Source: CADEDV01 sp964596345
GTDB taxonomy: Bacteria; Bacteroidota; Bacteroidia; Chitinophagales; Chitinophagaceae
Reading direction: 5' to 3'
Length of the DNA: 64,000 bases
Assembly: GCA_964596345.1 (NCBI GenBank)
Contig: CAZQSZ010000002.1
Coordinates: 496,001 to 560,000 of the forward strand
Part shown: piece by piece, positions 26,792-36,276 of the stretch
Layout of the letters: each line of letters opens with the position of its first letter
Numbering within the stretch: position 1 is the stretch's first letter
Made by a program: the position numbers and the translations under genes
Notes under the pieces: generated by a model
Databases searched by the model: none
The model's input: only the letters and a program-made list of their open reading frames with translations
Told to the model about the DNA's origin: nothing

Positions 26792-27793
26792 CTACAATTT
26801 AAATTGCATGGTAAGATTTCCAAACTCCTGTGTGTATTGACCTTTAAATTCCGGGCCAATAAATTTTTGTGTTATGGTGATGCTGTATTTCGGTCTTTCA
26901 AAAGTTATACCAACATCATACAACACAATTAATCTCTCTATTTGGTCTTTACTTAAAACATAGCCATTGCTCTGAGGACTAATTTGATTTATAAGGCCTC
27001 CCTGCACTAAAGCATTACTTAGCACAACCCTGACAGTTGGTTTCATAAAAACGTACAACTGAGATTTATTTTTTGCAGTTATTTGTCGTACAGAAAAGCT
27101 GTCAAAGTAATTATTGAATTTCCCTACCCTTAGCATAAAACCTGCACCTGCCGCATTATACGTTGTACCACTAAATGTCTCAATAACACCAACAACTAAC
27201 AGGTTTTTTGAAGGTTGAAGTATTTGCTTTTCGATACTGATATTATAATTCAGTATTATATCGTCTGGCACCTGGTTGTGCCACCCTTCAGGTTTTGTAT
27301 AGTTGATGATGCGGTGTACCCATGTCTGGGTTTCTTTGGCATAACTCAGCGGCCCAATAACTCCCAAACGTATTTCAGAAGTGACTTTTGCTTTTTTAAT
27401 CTTATCAACAGATTGTAGCGAATGTATGCTGTACAATGCCCCAGCATACGGCCGGTCATTAAATTGAATATCCGGTACAGAAATATTCTTAGGTGTAAAC
27501 ATAAATTGAGCTAACCCCCAGCCGTAAATATTGTTATTATCATCCGAAATATTAAGCAAGAGTGATGAAGGGAATTTTGCTTTTTGCTTTTTTGTATAGA
27601 AATAATCTATTCGTAAGCCATTGGTATAATACCTGTCAGTACCATCGCCCCTAAGATTGATAAAATCATTATCCCAAAGAATAAGCAATGAATGTTTTTC
27701 ATTTGAAGCCTGTGCTGAAACATTATTAGCAAGAGTTGCCAATAAAAGCAGCCCGGCAAAGGGTTTCCATAAATATTTAGCTGCCTGTTTCAC
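26792..27793 (-). CDS. LpxR-like outer-membrane lipid A deacylase
   Basis: A 333-residue exported beta-barrel of the LpxR/DUF2219 family, which removes the 3' acyloxyacyl chain of lipid A. The signal ends near VSAQA (about residue 28). LpxR landmarks are visible: LLILWDNDFINLRG, then TDRYYTNGLRIDYFYTKK, NDRPYAGALYSIHSLQS near 111-127, and QTWVHRIINYTKPEGW near 154-171, containing the candidate catalytic histidine. It ends in a typical C-terminal membrane strand (LTMQFKL). It is 27 nt after the RND pump gene and is probably the last gene of that operon, which would link efflux with outer-membrane remodelling. Confidence 0.82.
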   Translation of the reverse strand: MKQAAKYLWKPFAGLLLLATLANNVSAQASNEKHSLLILWDNDFINLRGDGTDRYYTNGLRIDYFYTKKQKAKFPSSLLLNISDDNNNIYGWGLAQFMFTPKNISVPDIQFNDRPYAGALYSIHSLQSVDKIKKAKVTSEIRLGVIGPLSYAKETQTWVHRIINYTKPEGWHNQVPDDIILNYNISIEKQILQPSKNLLVVGVIETFSGTTYNAAGAGFMLRVGKFNNYFDSFSVRQITAKNKSQLYVFMKPTVRVVLSNALVQGGLINQISPQSNGYVLSKDQIERLIVLYDVGITFERPKYSITITQKFIGPEFKGQYTQEFGNLTMQFKL

Positions 27794-27820
27794 TGGTAAT
27801 AATTTGAGGCGTTTTACTTT

Positions 27821-30800
27821 TTATAGTTCTTTTCCAAACTTCTCTTTTAATCTATCTACTACATAGTAAACCATCGGCACTAAGTAAACAGTGAGTATCA
27901 GAGAAGAAAGAAGCCCGCCAATAATTACCCATGCAAGCCCGTTTTTCCATTCACTGGCAGTGCCTTTTGCCAGAGCAATAGGCAGCATACCAAATACCAT
28001 TGCCAATGTGGTCATTAATATTGGCCGCATACGTTCCTTACCAGCCTTAATCAAGGCGTCTTTATAATACATTCCCTGTGCTTTTAACTGATTGGTAAAA
28101 TCAACAATTAAAATGGCATTCTTAACTACTAACCCCATCAGCATTATCAACCCAAGCAGGGCAAATAAACTTAAATTGCTTAATGCTAAATTCAATGCAA
28201 GAAAAGCACCAATGGTTGCTACCAAAATGGAAAACAAAGCAACAAAGGGATAAACAAAATTGTCGTACAATGCCACCATAATTAAATAAATCAGCAAAAA
28301 AGAAATTAGTAAAACAGAACCCAATGCGCCAAAGCTATCGTTCTGTCTTTTTATATCGCTTCCCCATGTCATGTCAATTCCATCTGCCAAAGGATTTTTT
28401 TTCAGGTAAGCAACTACTTCATCTGCCACGGTTCCTGATGGACGGCCCAAAGCATCTGCCGTAAGTGTTATAGCAGGCTGGCGGTCTTTTCTTTCTAACA
28501 GCGAAGGCGAATTATCTCTCTCTACATTTGCAAACTGCGAAACTTCTATTGGCAAACCCATCGGATTTACGATTGACAAGCGTTTTACATCATCATAGTT
28601 TTGCCGCTCAAATTCATCTAACCAAATTCTTACAGGATATTCTGTTCCGTTTTCGGTAAGTGTTGCATCATCATTTCCTGTAAAGGCTGTTCTTAAATTT
28701 AAACCTACATAAGCAGTTGTTAAGCCTAAGCGTTGCATTTTATCTTTGTCGGGAATTATTTTGTATTCAGGACTTCCGGCTTCTACTGATAGACGGACAT
28801 TATCTGCACCGGGTATTTTTTCTACAATAGATTTTAATTCATTGCCCGATTTCATTACCAAATCCAGGTTACTGCCACTCAAAGTAATTTCTATGGGTGC
28901 AGAACGTGGAATTAATCCCAAGGCTGCCATCGAATAATTTATTGCCGGGTACTTTAATTTTAAGTCTTCCCGAAGTGTTTTCATAAACTCTTCGGTAGCT
29001 AAATTATTGAGTTCCTTTTTAGATTTTAGTTGAATAGTAAATTCAGTTTTGTTTGCCAAGCCTACACCCAAGCTTCCAATACCGGTACTTGGCCCGCCAA
29101 CATTACTGAATACTGTTGCCACTTCTTTTTGTTGCAGAATATAGGCTTCTACCTGCTGGGCTATCAAATTATTTTGCCGGATAGATGTTGACTTATCAAA
29201 TTCTAAAGCCATCCTGAATTTTCCCTGGTCGCCGGTGGAAATTAATTCTTTCCCAATGATTCCCTGCTTCATTATTCCGAGCGTCATTGCGAAAAGCAGC
29301 ACTACAATTCCGGTAAAAATTAATTTATGGCTTAAGACCCATTCTAATTGTTCGCCATACCAGTTGATAAATTTATCTAACTGATGTTCGAACCAAAGCA
29401 GGAAGCGATTGAAAAAATTGGTAGGTTTTAAATCTTCTTTCATACCAATTCGTGAAGCTAACCAGGGAGTAAGTGTAAAGCCAACCAGCAAACTTGTAAG
29501 TGTAGAAGTTACCACCACTACTGAAAATTGTTTGAGCATATCGGCTACAAAAACCTGTAAAAAAAGAATGGGTAAAAATACCACCACATCAACCAAAGTA
29601 ATTGACAAAGCGGCAAACCCTATTTCCATACGGCCATCCATTGCCGCAGTACGTTTTTCTTTTCCCTTGTCTAAATGCTTTTGAATATTTTCCAATACCA
29701 CAACGGCATCATCTACCAGAATGCCGATGATTAATGACATAGCAAGCAATGTCATCAGGTTGAGTGTGTAACCCAATAACCACATCACCGCAAAAGCAGT
29801 AACCAAAGATGTTGGAATGGCAACAATTACAATTAATGAGTTTCTAAAACTTCGCAGAAATAAAAGCATTACCAACGAAACCAATATCACCGCCAATATC
29901 AAATCAAATACTACTGAATTAACTGCTGCAATAGTATTATCGGTACTGTCGTCTGCAATAATAAATCTTACTCCTGCAACTGCATTTTGTGCTTCAATAG
30001 TTTTGAATTTATTGCGAACTAATTTTGAAACATCAACAGCATTGGCATCACCCTGTTTTTTCAACATTAACCCAATGCCATTTTTACCATTATACCGGCT
30101 GATAGATGTTGTTTCTTTTATTCCATCGGTTACAGTAGCCACATCTTTTAAATAAACAGGGCTACCGGGAAGCGGCATTGCCACTTGCACATTTTTTATA
30201 TCTTCTATCGTTGCAAATTTTCCTGTAAGTCTGACGGAACTATTTTCTTTATCTGTTTGTACTTTACCGGCTGGTAAATCAAGCCCTGAGCGATTAACAG
30301 CATCTACCACCTGCGAAAGCGATAGCCTAAAGAGTTTTAATTTATCCTGGTTTACTTTCACCTGTACTTCTCTTTCTTCGCCACCTAAAATGGTAATCTC
30401 CGCCACACCTTTCAACTGTTGTATTTGCGGCAGGTATTCATCTTTCATTTTTTGATAAAATGCTGTTGCAGGCAAATTGCTCGTGGCACTGATAGACATT
30501 ATCGGTAAATCATTCGGCGATACCTTACTCATTACCGGGCTTAAAATATCTGCCGGTAAATCTTTGCGGATATTATCAATGTAACGTTGGGCATCCTGCA
30601 TCGCTTTATCCAGGTTCGTCCCGTATTTAAGGTTAGCAATGATGATAGAGGCGTTGGGCAGAGATTTTGTAACCAAATAATCTACGCCTTCCATATTAGA
30701 TAAAGCATCTTCAATTTTTCTTGATACAGAAGTTTCCACTTCACCGGGTTCGGCTCCGGGGTATGCTGTTTTAAAAACTACAACCGGTTGATTAAAATCA

Positions 30801-30913
30801 GGCATCAGTTCATAACTGAGATTTTTATACCCAATAATACCTAATAAACTAAGCACACTGAAAAGAACGATTATCAGCGATGGACGTTTGATTGATATTT
30901 CTGTAATATTCAT
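27821..30913 (-). CDS. RND efflux pump, inner-membrane transporter (HAE-1-like)
   Basis: A 1030-residue proton-driven AcrB/MexB-type transporter. It has the family start MNITEISIKRPSLIIVLFSV, two periplasmic porter regions, and twelve helices. TM4 carries the proton-relay pair in LIIGILVDDAVVVLENIQKHL near residue 400, and TM10 carries the partner lysine in LMGLVVKNAILIVDF near 935. Length and residues are complete, so the pump should be active. The adaptor and outer-membrane channel lie just upstream in the same operon, separated only by a small haem-type lipoprotein gene. The substrate is not readable from sequence. Confidence 0.93.
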   Translation of the reverse strand: MNITEISIKRPSLIIVLFSVLSLLGIIGYKNLSYELMPDFNQPVVVFKTAYPGAEPGEVETSVSRKIEDALSNMEGVDYLVTKSLPNASIIIANLKYGTNLDKAMQDAQRYIDNIRKDLPADILSPVMSKVSPNDLPIMSISATSNLPATAFYQKMKDEYLPQIQQLKGVAEITILGGEEREVQVKVNQDKLKLFRLSLSQVVDAVNRSGLDLPAGKVQTDKENSSVRLTGKFATIEDIKNVQVAMPLPGSPVYLKDVATVTDGIKETTSISRYNGKNGIGLMLKKQGDANAVDVSKLVRNKFKTIEAQNAVAGVRFIIADDSTDNTIAAVNSVVFDLILAVILVSLVMLLFLRSFRNSLIVIVAIPTSLVTAFAVMWLLGYTLNLMTLLAMSLIIGILVDDAVVVLENIQKHLDKGKEKRTAAMDGRMEIGFAALSITLVDVVVFLPILFLQVFVADMLKQFSVVVVTSTLTSLLVGFTLTPWLASRIGMKEDLKPTNFFNRFLLWFEHQLDKFINWYGEQLEWVLSHKLIFTGIVVLLFAMTLGIMKQGIIGKELISTGDQGKFRMALEFDKSTSIRQNNLIAQQVEAYILQQKEVATVFSNVGGPSTGIGSLGVGLANKTEFTIQLKSKKELNNLATEEFMKTLREDLKLKYPAINYSMAALGLIPRSAPIEITLSGSNLDLVMKSGNELKSIVEKIPGADNVRLSVEAGSPEYKIIPDKDKMQRLGLTTAYVGLNLRTAFTGNDDATLTENGTEYPVRIWLDEFERQNYDDVKRLSIVNPMGLPIEVSQFANVERDNSPSLLERKDRQPAITLTADALGRPSGTVADEVVAYLKKNPLADGIDMTWGSDIKRQNDSFGALGSVLLISFLLIYLIMVALYDNFVYPFVALFSILVATIGAFLALNLALSNLSLFALLGLIMLMGLVVKNAILIVDFTNQLKAQGMYYKDALIKAGKERMRPILMTTLAMVFGMLPIALAKGTASEWKNGLAWVIIGGLLSSLILTVYLVPMVYYVVDRLKEKFGKEL

Positions 30914-30980
30914 CTTATTCTCTTAAAAATTATGAATTGTTCTTTTCTAAATAAAATATGCAAGAGCTTTTCCTCACTTA

Positions 30981-31577
30981 TTAATCTCCTTTACTCTTAG
31001 TAAAAGTGATATGCCACATTCCTCTTAAATCGCCGGTTTTAAAATCGTATGCCATATCCAAAGGATAAAGGCTATTGATAGCTTTCCAAACGGAAGGTTG
31101 TATATCGGCGCTTTTACTGCCATGACATGATGCACACATTTGCTGCAACATGATTGGTTTGTAAAAATGCACTTCGCCATTTTTACTTTCCTCTGTTATT
31201 GGTTTTATAGAATCATTTATTATTCCCTGTTCTTTTAGCGAAGCAAATATTTTTAATATCCTCTCTTCTGATGTATCGGGTTTATTCGCCGGGTTTCTGT
31301 ATTTTAAGGCTGTTCTTCTTATTGCTACCGAATCGGAAGCATAAATATTTGTAAGTGAATATGCCGCTGTTCGACAGTAAGGTACGGCGCCTTCAAAACC
31401 AGATTGGCTGATTGCGGTTTGCAGGGAATTTCGCAGGGTATCAAAGGTTTTCTTTACTATACTGTTTCCCATTTTTGTATAATCTGATTTTATGTTATCA
31501 TTACTTTTATTGCTGTTATTGCAGGCAGTGAATAATGTTATTACCGGAATGCTGATATAAAAAATAGTACGCTTCAT
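30981..31577 (-). CDS. DUF3365 haem-binding-type lipoprotein with CxxCH motif
   Basis: A 198-residue lipoprotein (lipobox FTAC near residues 16-19). The domain matches DUF3365 (Tll0287-like): a helical part with VPYCRTAAYSLT near 65-76, a region with RRTALKYRNPANKPD near 87-101, and a c-type haem attachment motif CASCHGS near 148-154. The family is thought to be a periplasmic redox or sensor haem protein. Finding it between the adaptor and pump genes of an RND operon (12 nt and 67 nt spacers) suggests a redox signal or substrate link, which is inference. Confidence 0.82.
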   Translation of the reverse strand: MKRTIFYISIPVITLFTACNNSNKSNDNIKSDYTKMGNSIVKKTFDTLRNSLQTAISQSGFEGAVPYCRTAAYSLTNIYASDSVAIRRTALKYRNPANKPDTSEERILKIFASLKEQGIINDSIKPITEESKNGEVHFYKPIMLQQMCASCHGSKSADIQPSVWKAINSLYPLDMAYDFKTGDLRGMWHITFTKSKGD

Positions 31578-31589
31578 AATTCGTAAAAT

Positions 31590-32765
31590 TTAATTTTTAA
31601 TTGTCACATTGGCCCCGTCAAAAAGATTAATAAATCCATTTGTTACAATCACATCTCCTTCTGTTAATCCCGCTGAAACAGCCACTTTATTTTCAAATTT
31701 TTTAGATATGGTAATATTTTGCAAAACGGCCTTACCGTTTTTTACGAGATAAACCTGCGGTTGATTTTCTGAACCAACAGTAACAGCGGCAGGAATTACG
31801 ATGCCTTGTTCGGGTGTACCATTTCTCAAATTCACTTTTCCAAACATGCCCGATTTAATAGTCAGGTTTGAAACATTATTCACTGTAAACTGAACAGGAA
31901 ATGAATTGCCGACATTTGCTTTGCTTCCTATCAAAGAAGGCTTTCCCTGTAACTTGGTTTCGGGAGCTGCATCAGCAATAATTTCATAAGTGTTTTTGTA
32001 GTCAAATAATTTTAAATCGCTTTCAGGAACAGTAACTGTAAATCTTAGTTTACTTATATCTGTAACCTGCAGCAATGGAATGCCAGGCGATGCAAAAGCG
32101 CCAACCTCACTTAGTTTAGCAGTTACCACACCATTGAAAGGTGCGTAAACACTGGTTTTATTTAGTTGGGCTATAATGCTTGCCCGCAAGGCTTGTGCAT
32201 TTTTAAGTGCTGATTTTTGCATGATTGTGCTGCGTTGATTTTTTGCAGTTTGCAATTGCAATTCAGCCTTTTCTAATTGAATTCCCTGGATGGCATCTGC
32301 CGCAACAAGAATTTTGTATCGCTTTACATCATCCTCCAACCCATTTATTTGTATTTGATTTGCCTGTAATTGAATATCAACTTCCGAAGTAATATTTTGT
32401 ATCTGTACGTTTACTGTGTTAAATTGCTGGTTCAGTAACGCATCATCCAATTTAATAAGTGCCTGCCCTTTTTTTACATTGCTGCCGGCATCTGCATAAA
32501 TTGCATTTATTTTCCCCTGTACTTCAGCACTGAGTTTGGTTTCTTTATTTGGTTCAAATGTGCCTGTATAAAAATATACTGCATCAATACTTTCTAATTT
32601 TATTGTTTGGGCCTGCACATTAATGGCCTGCTCTTTATTATACTGATAAACTTTTTGCTGAGTTGTATCCTTATTTGTTTTGAGACGAATAGCAATAATT
32701 GCTACCAACAACAGAGGGATTAAAATATATAAACTCTTTTTCCAATTGATTGACTTTTTTTTCAT
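31590..32765 (-). CDS. RND efflux periplasmic adaptor (membrane fusion protein)
   Basis: A 391-residue HlyD/AcrA-type adaptor linking the inner-membrane pump to the outer-membrane channel. One N-terminal membrane anchor (SLYILIPLLLVAIIAI near 11-26) is followed by a lipoyl-like half domain (KINAIYADAGSNVKKGQALIKLDD), an alpha-helical hairpin at about 110-190 rich in Gln/Leu/Lys, the second lipoyl half (VYAPFNGVVTAKLSEVGAF) and the beta-barrel. It is 10 nt from the channel gene and 12 nt from the DUF3365 gene, so translation is closely coupled. Confidence 0.93.
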   Translation of the reverse strand: MKKKSINWKKSLYILIPLLLVAIIAIRLKTNKDTTQQKVYQYNKEQAINVQAQTIKLESIDAVYFYTGTFEPNKETKLSAEVQGKINAIYADAGSNVKKGQALIKLDDALLNQQFNTVNVQIQNITSEVDIQLQANQIQINGLEDDVKRYKILVAADAIQGIQLEKAELQLQTAKNQRSTIMQKSALKNAQALRASIIAQLNKTSVYAPFNGVVTAKLSEVGAFASPGIPLLQVTDISKLRFTVTVPESDLKLFDYKNTYEIIADAAPETKLQGKPSLIGSKANVGNSFPVQFTVNNVSNLTIKSGMFGKVNLRNGTPEQGIVIPAAVTVGSENQPQVYLVKNGKAVLQNITISKKFENKVAVSAGLTEGDVIVTNGFINLFDGANVTIKN

Positions 32766-32775
32766 ATCGTGAAAA

Positions 32776-34113
32776 TTAATTCTTAATTGATAATTGATTG
32801 CTTAGTTTCTTGAGTTCCAAATCTGCCTTCAAATAATCCACCACTGCCGCCAAGTAATTTTGCTGGGCCTCCCGTAACCCGGCATCAGCCAGCAAAACAT
32901 CTGTTAAAGAAGCTGTTCCCTGTTTTTGTTGCTGTACAGTTTGTTCATATATCGTTTGGGCCAGTTTCATTTGAGAGGTGTTAGTTTCAATAGACTTTTG
33001 TGCAACCGCCATTTGCCGTTTTGCATTATTGGTTTGCATAGCATTTTGTTCGGTAACCAATTGTACCTGCAACTCACTATTTTTAATTTCCAATTTTTTC
33101 TGGCTTATTTTTCGTTGGGTTACGGTACCATTAAATAATGGATAGCTTATTTGAATACCCGCAAAACCAATGGGGTAGAATTTCAAAAAATCATTGGGCT
33201 GTTTGTCGTAGCCGAAACCTGTTTTACCGTAGGTGCCAAAAAGTGAGACCGAAGGAAGCTTGCTCTTTTTTAATGTATTTAACTCACTCAGCAACAATTT
33301 GGTTTGTGTATTTGCCAGGCGAATTTCAATTGCCGGAGTACTTGAACCCCGATAGCTATCGGGGCTACTCTTTTTGTATAGAATTTCCTGCTCAATTTGC
33401 ATATTTTGGTCAAGGGGAATCCCCATTGCAAATTTCAATGCATTTATTACCTGCTCATATTTGCTGGTTACGGATTCTTTTTGTGTTTCTAATTGCTCTT
33501 TTTGCAATTGAACCTTGCTCACATCTGTTCCCTTTGCCATCAATTGTTCTTTGAGCAACTGCATATTTTTTAAAAGTTTGGATGTATTAACTATGTTGCT
33601 GTCAATAAACGATAGTTGTCTGAGTAACAATTGCCCGTTGTAATAGAGATTTGAAATATCAAAATAAATTTGTTCTTCTGTTTTTTGTAATTGCAAATTG
33701 TTTAACTCTGTTGCAATTTTAGCTGTTTGTACAGCACCAAATATCTGCGGATTATATAATGGCATTGTTAATTGCAGATTGGCATTAATATTATGCGGTA
33801 CACCAAATTGTGTTTCCTTAAAAGTGCCTGCAGGGCCGCCAAAAATTGCTGCAGGCATTAACTGTGTTGGCAAATCGGTAAAATATTTATAATCTGCATT
33901 AGCTGAAATTTTAGGAGTCAGATTAGCTTTTGCTTCCATTTTCCTTTGCTGGCCAATGGCAACATTATTTTTGCTTATTCTCAGGGCTTTGTTGTAAACC
34001 TGTGCTGTATCAATGCACTGTTGCAATGACCAGACTTGAGCCTGAGTATTGCTAGTGCCAGTTACAATTAGTAACAGAACCAACCCAGTTTTGCTAATGG
34101 TATTCAACTTCAT
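32776..34113 (-). CDS. TolC-like outer-membrane efflux channel
   Basis: A 445-residue OEP-family channel with a signal peptide ending at TQAQ near residue 26. The family start WSLQQCIDTAQVYNKALRIS follows, then two long-helix repeats and a second strand region (LFGTYGKTGFGYDKQP). It forms the exit duct for the RND pump of this operon. Its start overlaps the DUF2147 gene stop by 4 nt. An 18-bp perfect palindrome lies in frame inside the gene (33347-33364), adding residues around SSPDSYRGSST in the loop between the two repeats, where it should be tolerated. Confidence 0.92.
   Translation of the reverse strand: MKLNTISKTGLVLLLIVTGTSNTQAQVWSLQQCIDTAQVYNKALRISKNNVAIGQQRKMEAKANLTPKISANADYKYFTDLPTQLMPAAIFGGPAGTFKETQFGVPHNINANLQLTMPLYNPQIFGAVQTAKIATELNNLQLQKTEEQIYFDISNLYYNGQLLLRQLSFIDSNIVNTSKLLKNMQLLKEQLMAKGTDVSKVQLQKEQLETQKESVTSKYEQVINALKFAMGIPLDQNMQIEQEILYKKSSPDSYRGSSTPAIEIRLANTQTKLLLSELNTLKKSKLPSVSLFGTYGKTGFGYDKQPNDFLKFYPIGFAGIQISYPLFNGTVTQRKISQKKLEIKNSELQVQLVTEQNAMQTNNAKRQMAVAQKSIETNTSQMKLAQTIYEQTVQQQKQGTASLTDVLLADAGLREAQQNYLAAVVDYLKADLELKKLSNQLSIKN
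33347..33364. repeat. Perfect 18-bp palindrome inside the TolC-like gene
   Basis: CCCCGATAGCTATCGGGG is a perfect palindrome within coding sequence, in contrast to the AT-rich DNA around it. I recall this GATAGCTATC core as a highly repeated palindrome in several Bacteroidota genomes, usually between genes. Here the frame stays open through it. It appears once in this window. Confidence 0.7.
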
Positions 34114-34487
34114 TGTATCCTTGTTAATGTAAATGACTTACTGATAAATAATTTCTTTATACTGAATTTCAGTTTCTGTTCATTGACAACTGACAATACA
34201 CCTGATGCAGTCATACCGCCGGGAGAATTAATATTTCCATTATATTCTTTTTCTGCCGGGTTATAAACAAAATCCAGCAACAGTATATGCCCCACTCTTT
34301 CTATCTTTTCAGTGCCCGATACTTTGGTGATTTTCCCGTAGTACTTGTTATTGTCCATGTATATTTCTATTTCACGGGGAGAATCATTGAACACCCACTT
34401 GCCTGTTATACTATCACTATTTTTAAAAGAGGTAAGCAGCATCAAAAGCGGGAAAAGGAACAGTAGTATTTGTTTGTTAATTTTCAT
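34110..34487 (-). CDS. DUF2147-like small exported protein
   Basis: A 125-residue protein with an N-terminal hydrophobic export signal (ILLFLFPLLMLLTSF near 7-21). The rest is a single beta-rich domain with SITGKWVFNDSPREIEIYMD and KYYGKITKVS, the usual opening of DUF2147 proteins, followed by GHILLLDFVYNPAEKEYNGN. The function of the family is unknown; it is often found with envelope stress genes. It overlaps the channel gene by 4 nt and is 3 nt from the cupin gene, so it is a member of the efflux operon. Confidence 0.75.
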   Translation of the reverse strand: MKINKQILLFLFPLLMLLTSFKNSDSITGKWVFNDSPREIEIYMDNNKYYGKITKVSGTEKIERVGHILLLDFVYNPAEKEYNGNINSPGGMTASGVLSVVNEQKLKFSIKKLFISKSFTLTRIQ

Positions 34488-34490
34488 TTT

Positions 34491-34775
34491 TTATTTTATT
34501 AATAAGAGAGTGCTTTCATATTCTGCCAGCACCCAATGTTTTACTTTTGGTTCAATATTTACAAAATCCCCCACCAGCAGACGCTCAGAATAAGACTTTT
34601 CATTTTCAAAGAAGACCTCTCCCGCAATGCACACCAAAAGAGCAGGTATAGTGGTAATATGCTCCTTAAAACTGCCGCCTGCATTCAGATGAATTACTGT
34701 AACTCCTTCAGCGGCATTGAATATTTTTTTTGTTTGAAGAAGTTTATCACTATTAAATAAGGTCTTCAGGTTCAT
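34491..34775 (-). CDS. Small cupin-fold protein
   Basis: A 94-residue cytoplasmic single-domain cupin. The two half-motifs are visible: VIHLNAGGSFKEHITTIPAL near 29-48, with a metal-ligand histidine and the G-x5-H spacing, and GDFVNIEPKVKHWVLAEYES near 70-89. There is no signal peptide. Small cupins of this kind bind metals or small ligands and may sense them. It overlaps the upstream lipoprotein gene by 4 nt and is translated within the efflux operon. Confidence 0.75.
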   Translation of the reverse strand: MNLKTLFNSDKLLQTKKIFNAAEGVTVIHLNAGGSFKEHITTIPALLVCIAGEVFFENEKSYSERLLVGDFVNIEPKVKHWVLAEYESTLLLIK

Positions 34776-35245
34776 TCGAAATAGTTTTTAAAGGTTATCA
34801 GGTATTCCTGCATTTCTTCCAGGGTATTAATATGTGAACTGCCTGCTTTTAAATTATCTAATTGCCCTTTTAACGGAAGTAAATAATTGTGTAACTGGTT
34901 ATGTGATTCACCGGTCATTGTACATTTATCAAAAATTGCCTTAAATTCTACCTGCAGCGAGTCATAAAGTTTTGCAACTTCAACTTTACCTGTAATACCA
35001 TTCTGCACAAGCGTTGACATATTGTTGATGCCTGTTATGGTTTCAGGATTGGCCTTCCATTTTTTCCCATTATCCAACTGGACTTTGGCGGCAGTTTCTT
35101 CATGACCTTCTTTGTCGTCCATTTGCTCATCCTTCATCTCTGACTTTTGATGGTCGTCATGATTTTCGTCTTTCTTGCTTTCCCGGTTATTGCAGGCAAC
35201 AAATACAAGAAGTATAACAGGCAGTAATAATTTAAAATGTTTCAT
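34772..35245 (-). CDS. Lipoprotein with acidic/histidine-rich linker
   Basis: A 157-residue lipoprotein (lipobox FVAC near residues 15-18). The lipid anchor is followed by a charged linker at about 20-50 rich in Asp, Glu, His and Lys (ENHDDHQKSEMKDEQMDDKE), which could bind metal ions. The C-terminal half is helical with FDKCTMTGESHNQLHNYLLP near 108-128; this Cys/His cluster is a candidate metal site. I do not recognise a named family. It overlaps the membrane-protein gene upstream by 14 nt and the cupin gene by 4 nt. Confidence 0.75.
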   Translation of the reverse strand: MKHFKLLLPVILLVFVACNNRESKKDENHDDHQKSEMKDEQMDDKEGHEETAAKVQLDNGKKWKANPETITGINNMSTLVQNGITGKVEVAKLYDSLQVEFKAIFDKCTMTGESHNQLHNYLLPLKGQLDNLKAGSSHINTLEEMQEYLITFKNYFE

Positions 35246-35639
35246 TTTTTGAATGTTGCTTGTTTTGTAATAAAAAATAAGATGAACCGGTAATGACTAC
35301 GGTTAACCCAATGCGAAACAGCATTGCACTCACAGTTTTCGCTTCGTACAAGCCGCCATCGTTAATATGCATCTTTAATCCTGTAAAGGCGGCAACAAGA
35401 ATAAATGCAGAGACCACTAATAACCAAACTGACCACTTTTTCACTTTAAATAAACCATAGGCAGCAGCCAGGTATAAAATACTGCTGTTGAAATTTGCCC
35501 ACACAACAAGTGGCACATAGTTGCCTTCCTTTTCCCTGATGCCAAACAGGTCAAAAATTACAGAGCCGCTTAGAAAAAGTGTAAGCAAAGCAAACAGCAG
35601 TAATATGCTTGCAGTTATTTTCAGGATTACAGGTTTCAT
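35232..35639 (-). CDS. Small four-helix inner-membrane protein
   Basis: A 135-residue protein with four predicted membrane helices: about 7-27 (ITASILLLFALLTLFLSGSV), 45-62, 68-86 (VWLLVVSAFILVAAFTGL) and 105-124. No catalytic motif is seen. It is the first gene after the TetR-type regulator (5-nt gap) and overlaps the lipoprotein gene by 14 nt. The function is unknown; context suggests a small accessory protein of the efflux and metal-related operon. Confidence 0.75.
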   Translation of the reverse strand: MKPVILKITASILLLFALLTLFLSGSVIFDLFGIREKEGNYVPLVVWANFNSSILYLAAAYGLFKVKKWSVWLLVVSAFILVAAFTGLKMHINDGGLYEAKTVSAMLFRIGLTVVITGSSYFLLQNKQHSKNETF

Positions 35640-35644
35640 ATAGT

Positions 35645-36226
35645 TTATACTTTTATTAATGTCAAAATACTCTCCATCAGTTTGTTGCCTTTTTTCTTAA
35701 CATCAAAAGAGAAGTCTGTTATTCGCCATTGCAGCATGTGAAGCCGGAAACTCCCCATTATGATGTGCATGATATCTTCTGCCGATGCAGAAGTTTCAAT
35801 AATACCTTCCAGTTGACCTTGCTTAATAATTGGTAAAAGATGTTTTCTTTTGGTTGCCATAAGCTGCATAATAGCCGCATTTATTTTTTTGCTTTCTTCC
35901 AGCAGGCCTTCTGAAAATACCGCAACCAGAAAATGAGGATGTTTTCCAAAATAATTAAACTGGTTATTGAATACAGCTACTAGTTTTTCAACCGGGTCAT
36001 CTATCTCTGCAACACAGGCAGTCAGCCGCTTATCCATATCTGCAGCCAGATAATGAAGCATAGTAATGATAACATCTTCCTTACTTTTAAAATGGCGATA
36101 CAATGCACTTTCAGCAAAGCCCATCTTTGTTGCAAGATTTTTTGTAGTAAGTCCTGCAAGCCCGGATTCGGTGAGTATTTCACCTGCCGCTTCAATAATC
36201 TCAAACTGTCTTTCTTTAATTTCCAT
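35645..36226 (-). CDS. TetR/AcrR-family transcriptional regulator
   Basis: A 193-residue repressor-type protein. The N-terminal DNA-binding domain reads ILTESGLAGLTTKNLATKMG then FAESALYRHFKSKEDVI, with the recognition helix ESALYRHF typical of TetR. The C-terminal ligand domain is variable. It is the first gene of the run that leads into the RND operon, so it probably represses these genes until a pump substrate binds. A possible degenerate Crp/Fnr-like sequence, TGTAACT, 2 nt, TGTTTTC (36241-36256), lies just upstream. Confidence 0.92.
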   Translation of the reverse strand: MEIKERQFEIIEAAGEILTESGLAGLTTKNLATKMGFAESALYRHFKSKEDVIITMLHYLAADMDKRLTACVAEIDDPVEKLVAVFNNQFNYFGKHPHFLVAVFSEGLLEESKKINAAIMQLMATKRKHLLPIIKQGQLEGIIETSASAEDIMHIIMGSFRLHMLQWRITDFSFDVKKKGNKLMESILTLIKV

Positions 36227-36276
36227 AAAATTTAATTACTTGTAACTCTTGTTTTCCATCATTCTAATTTCAAATA

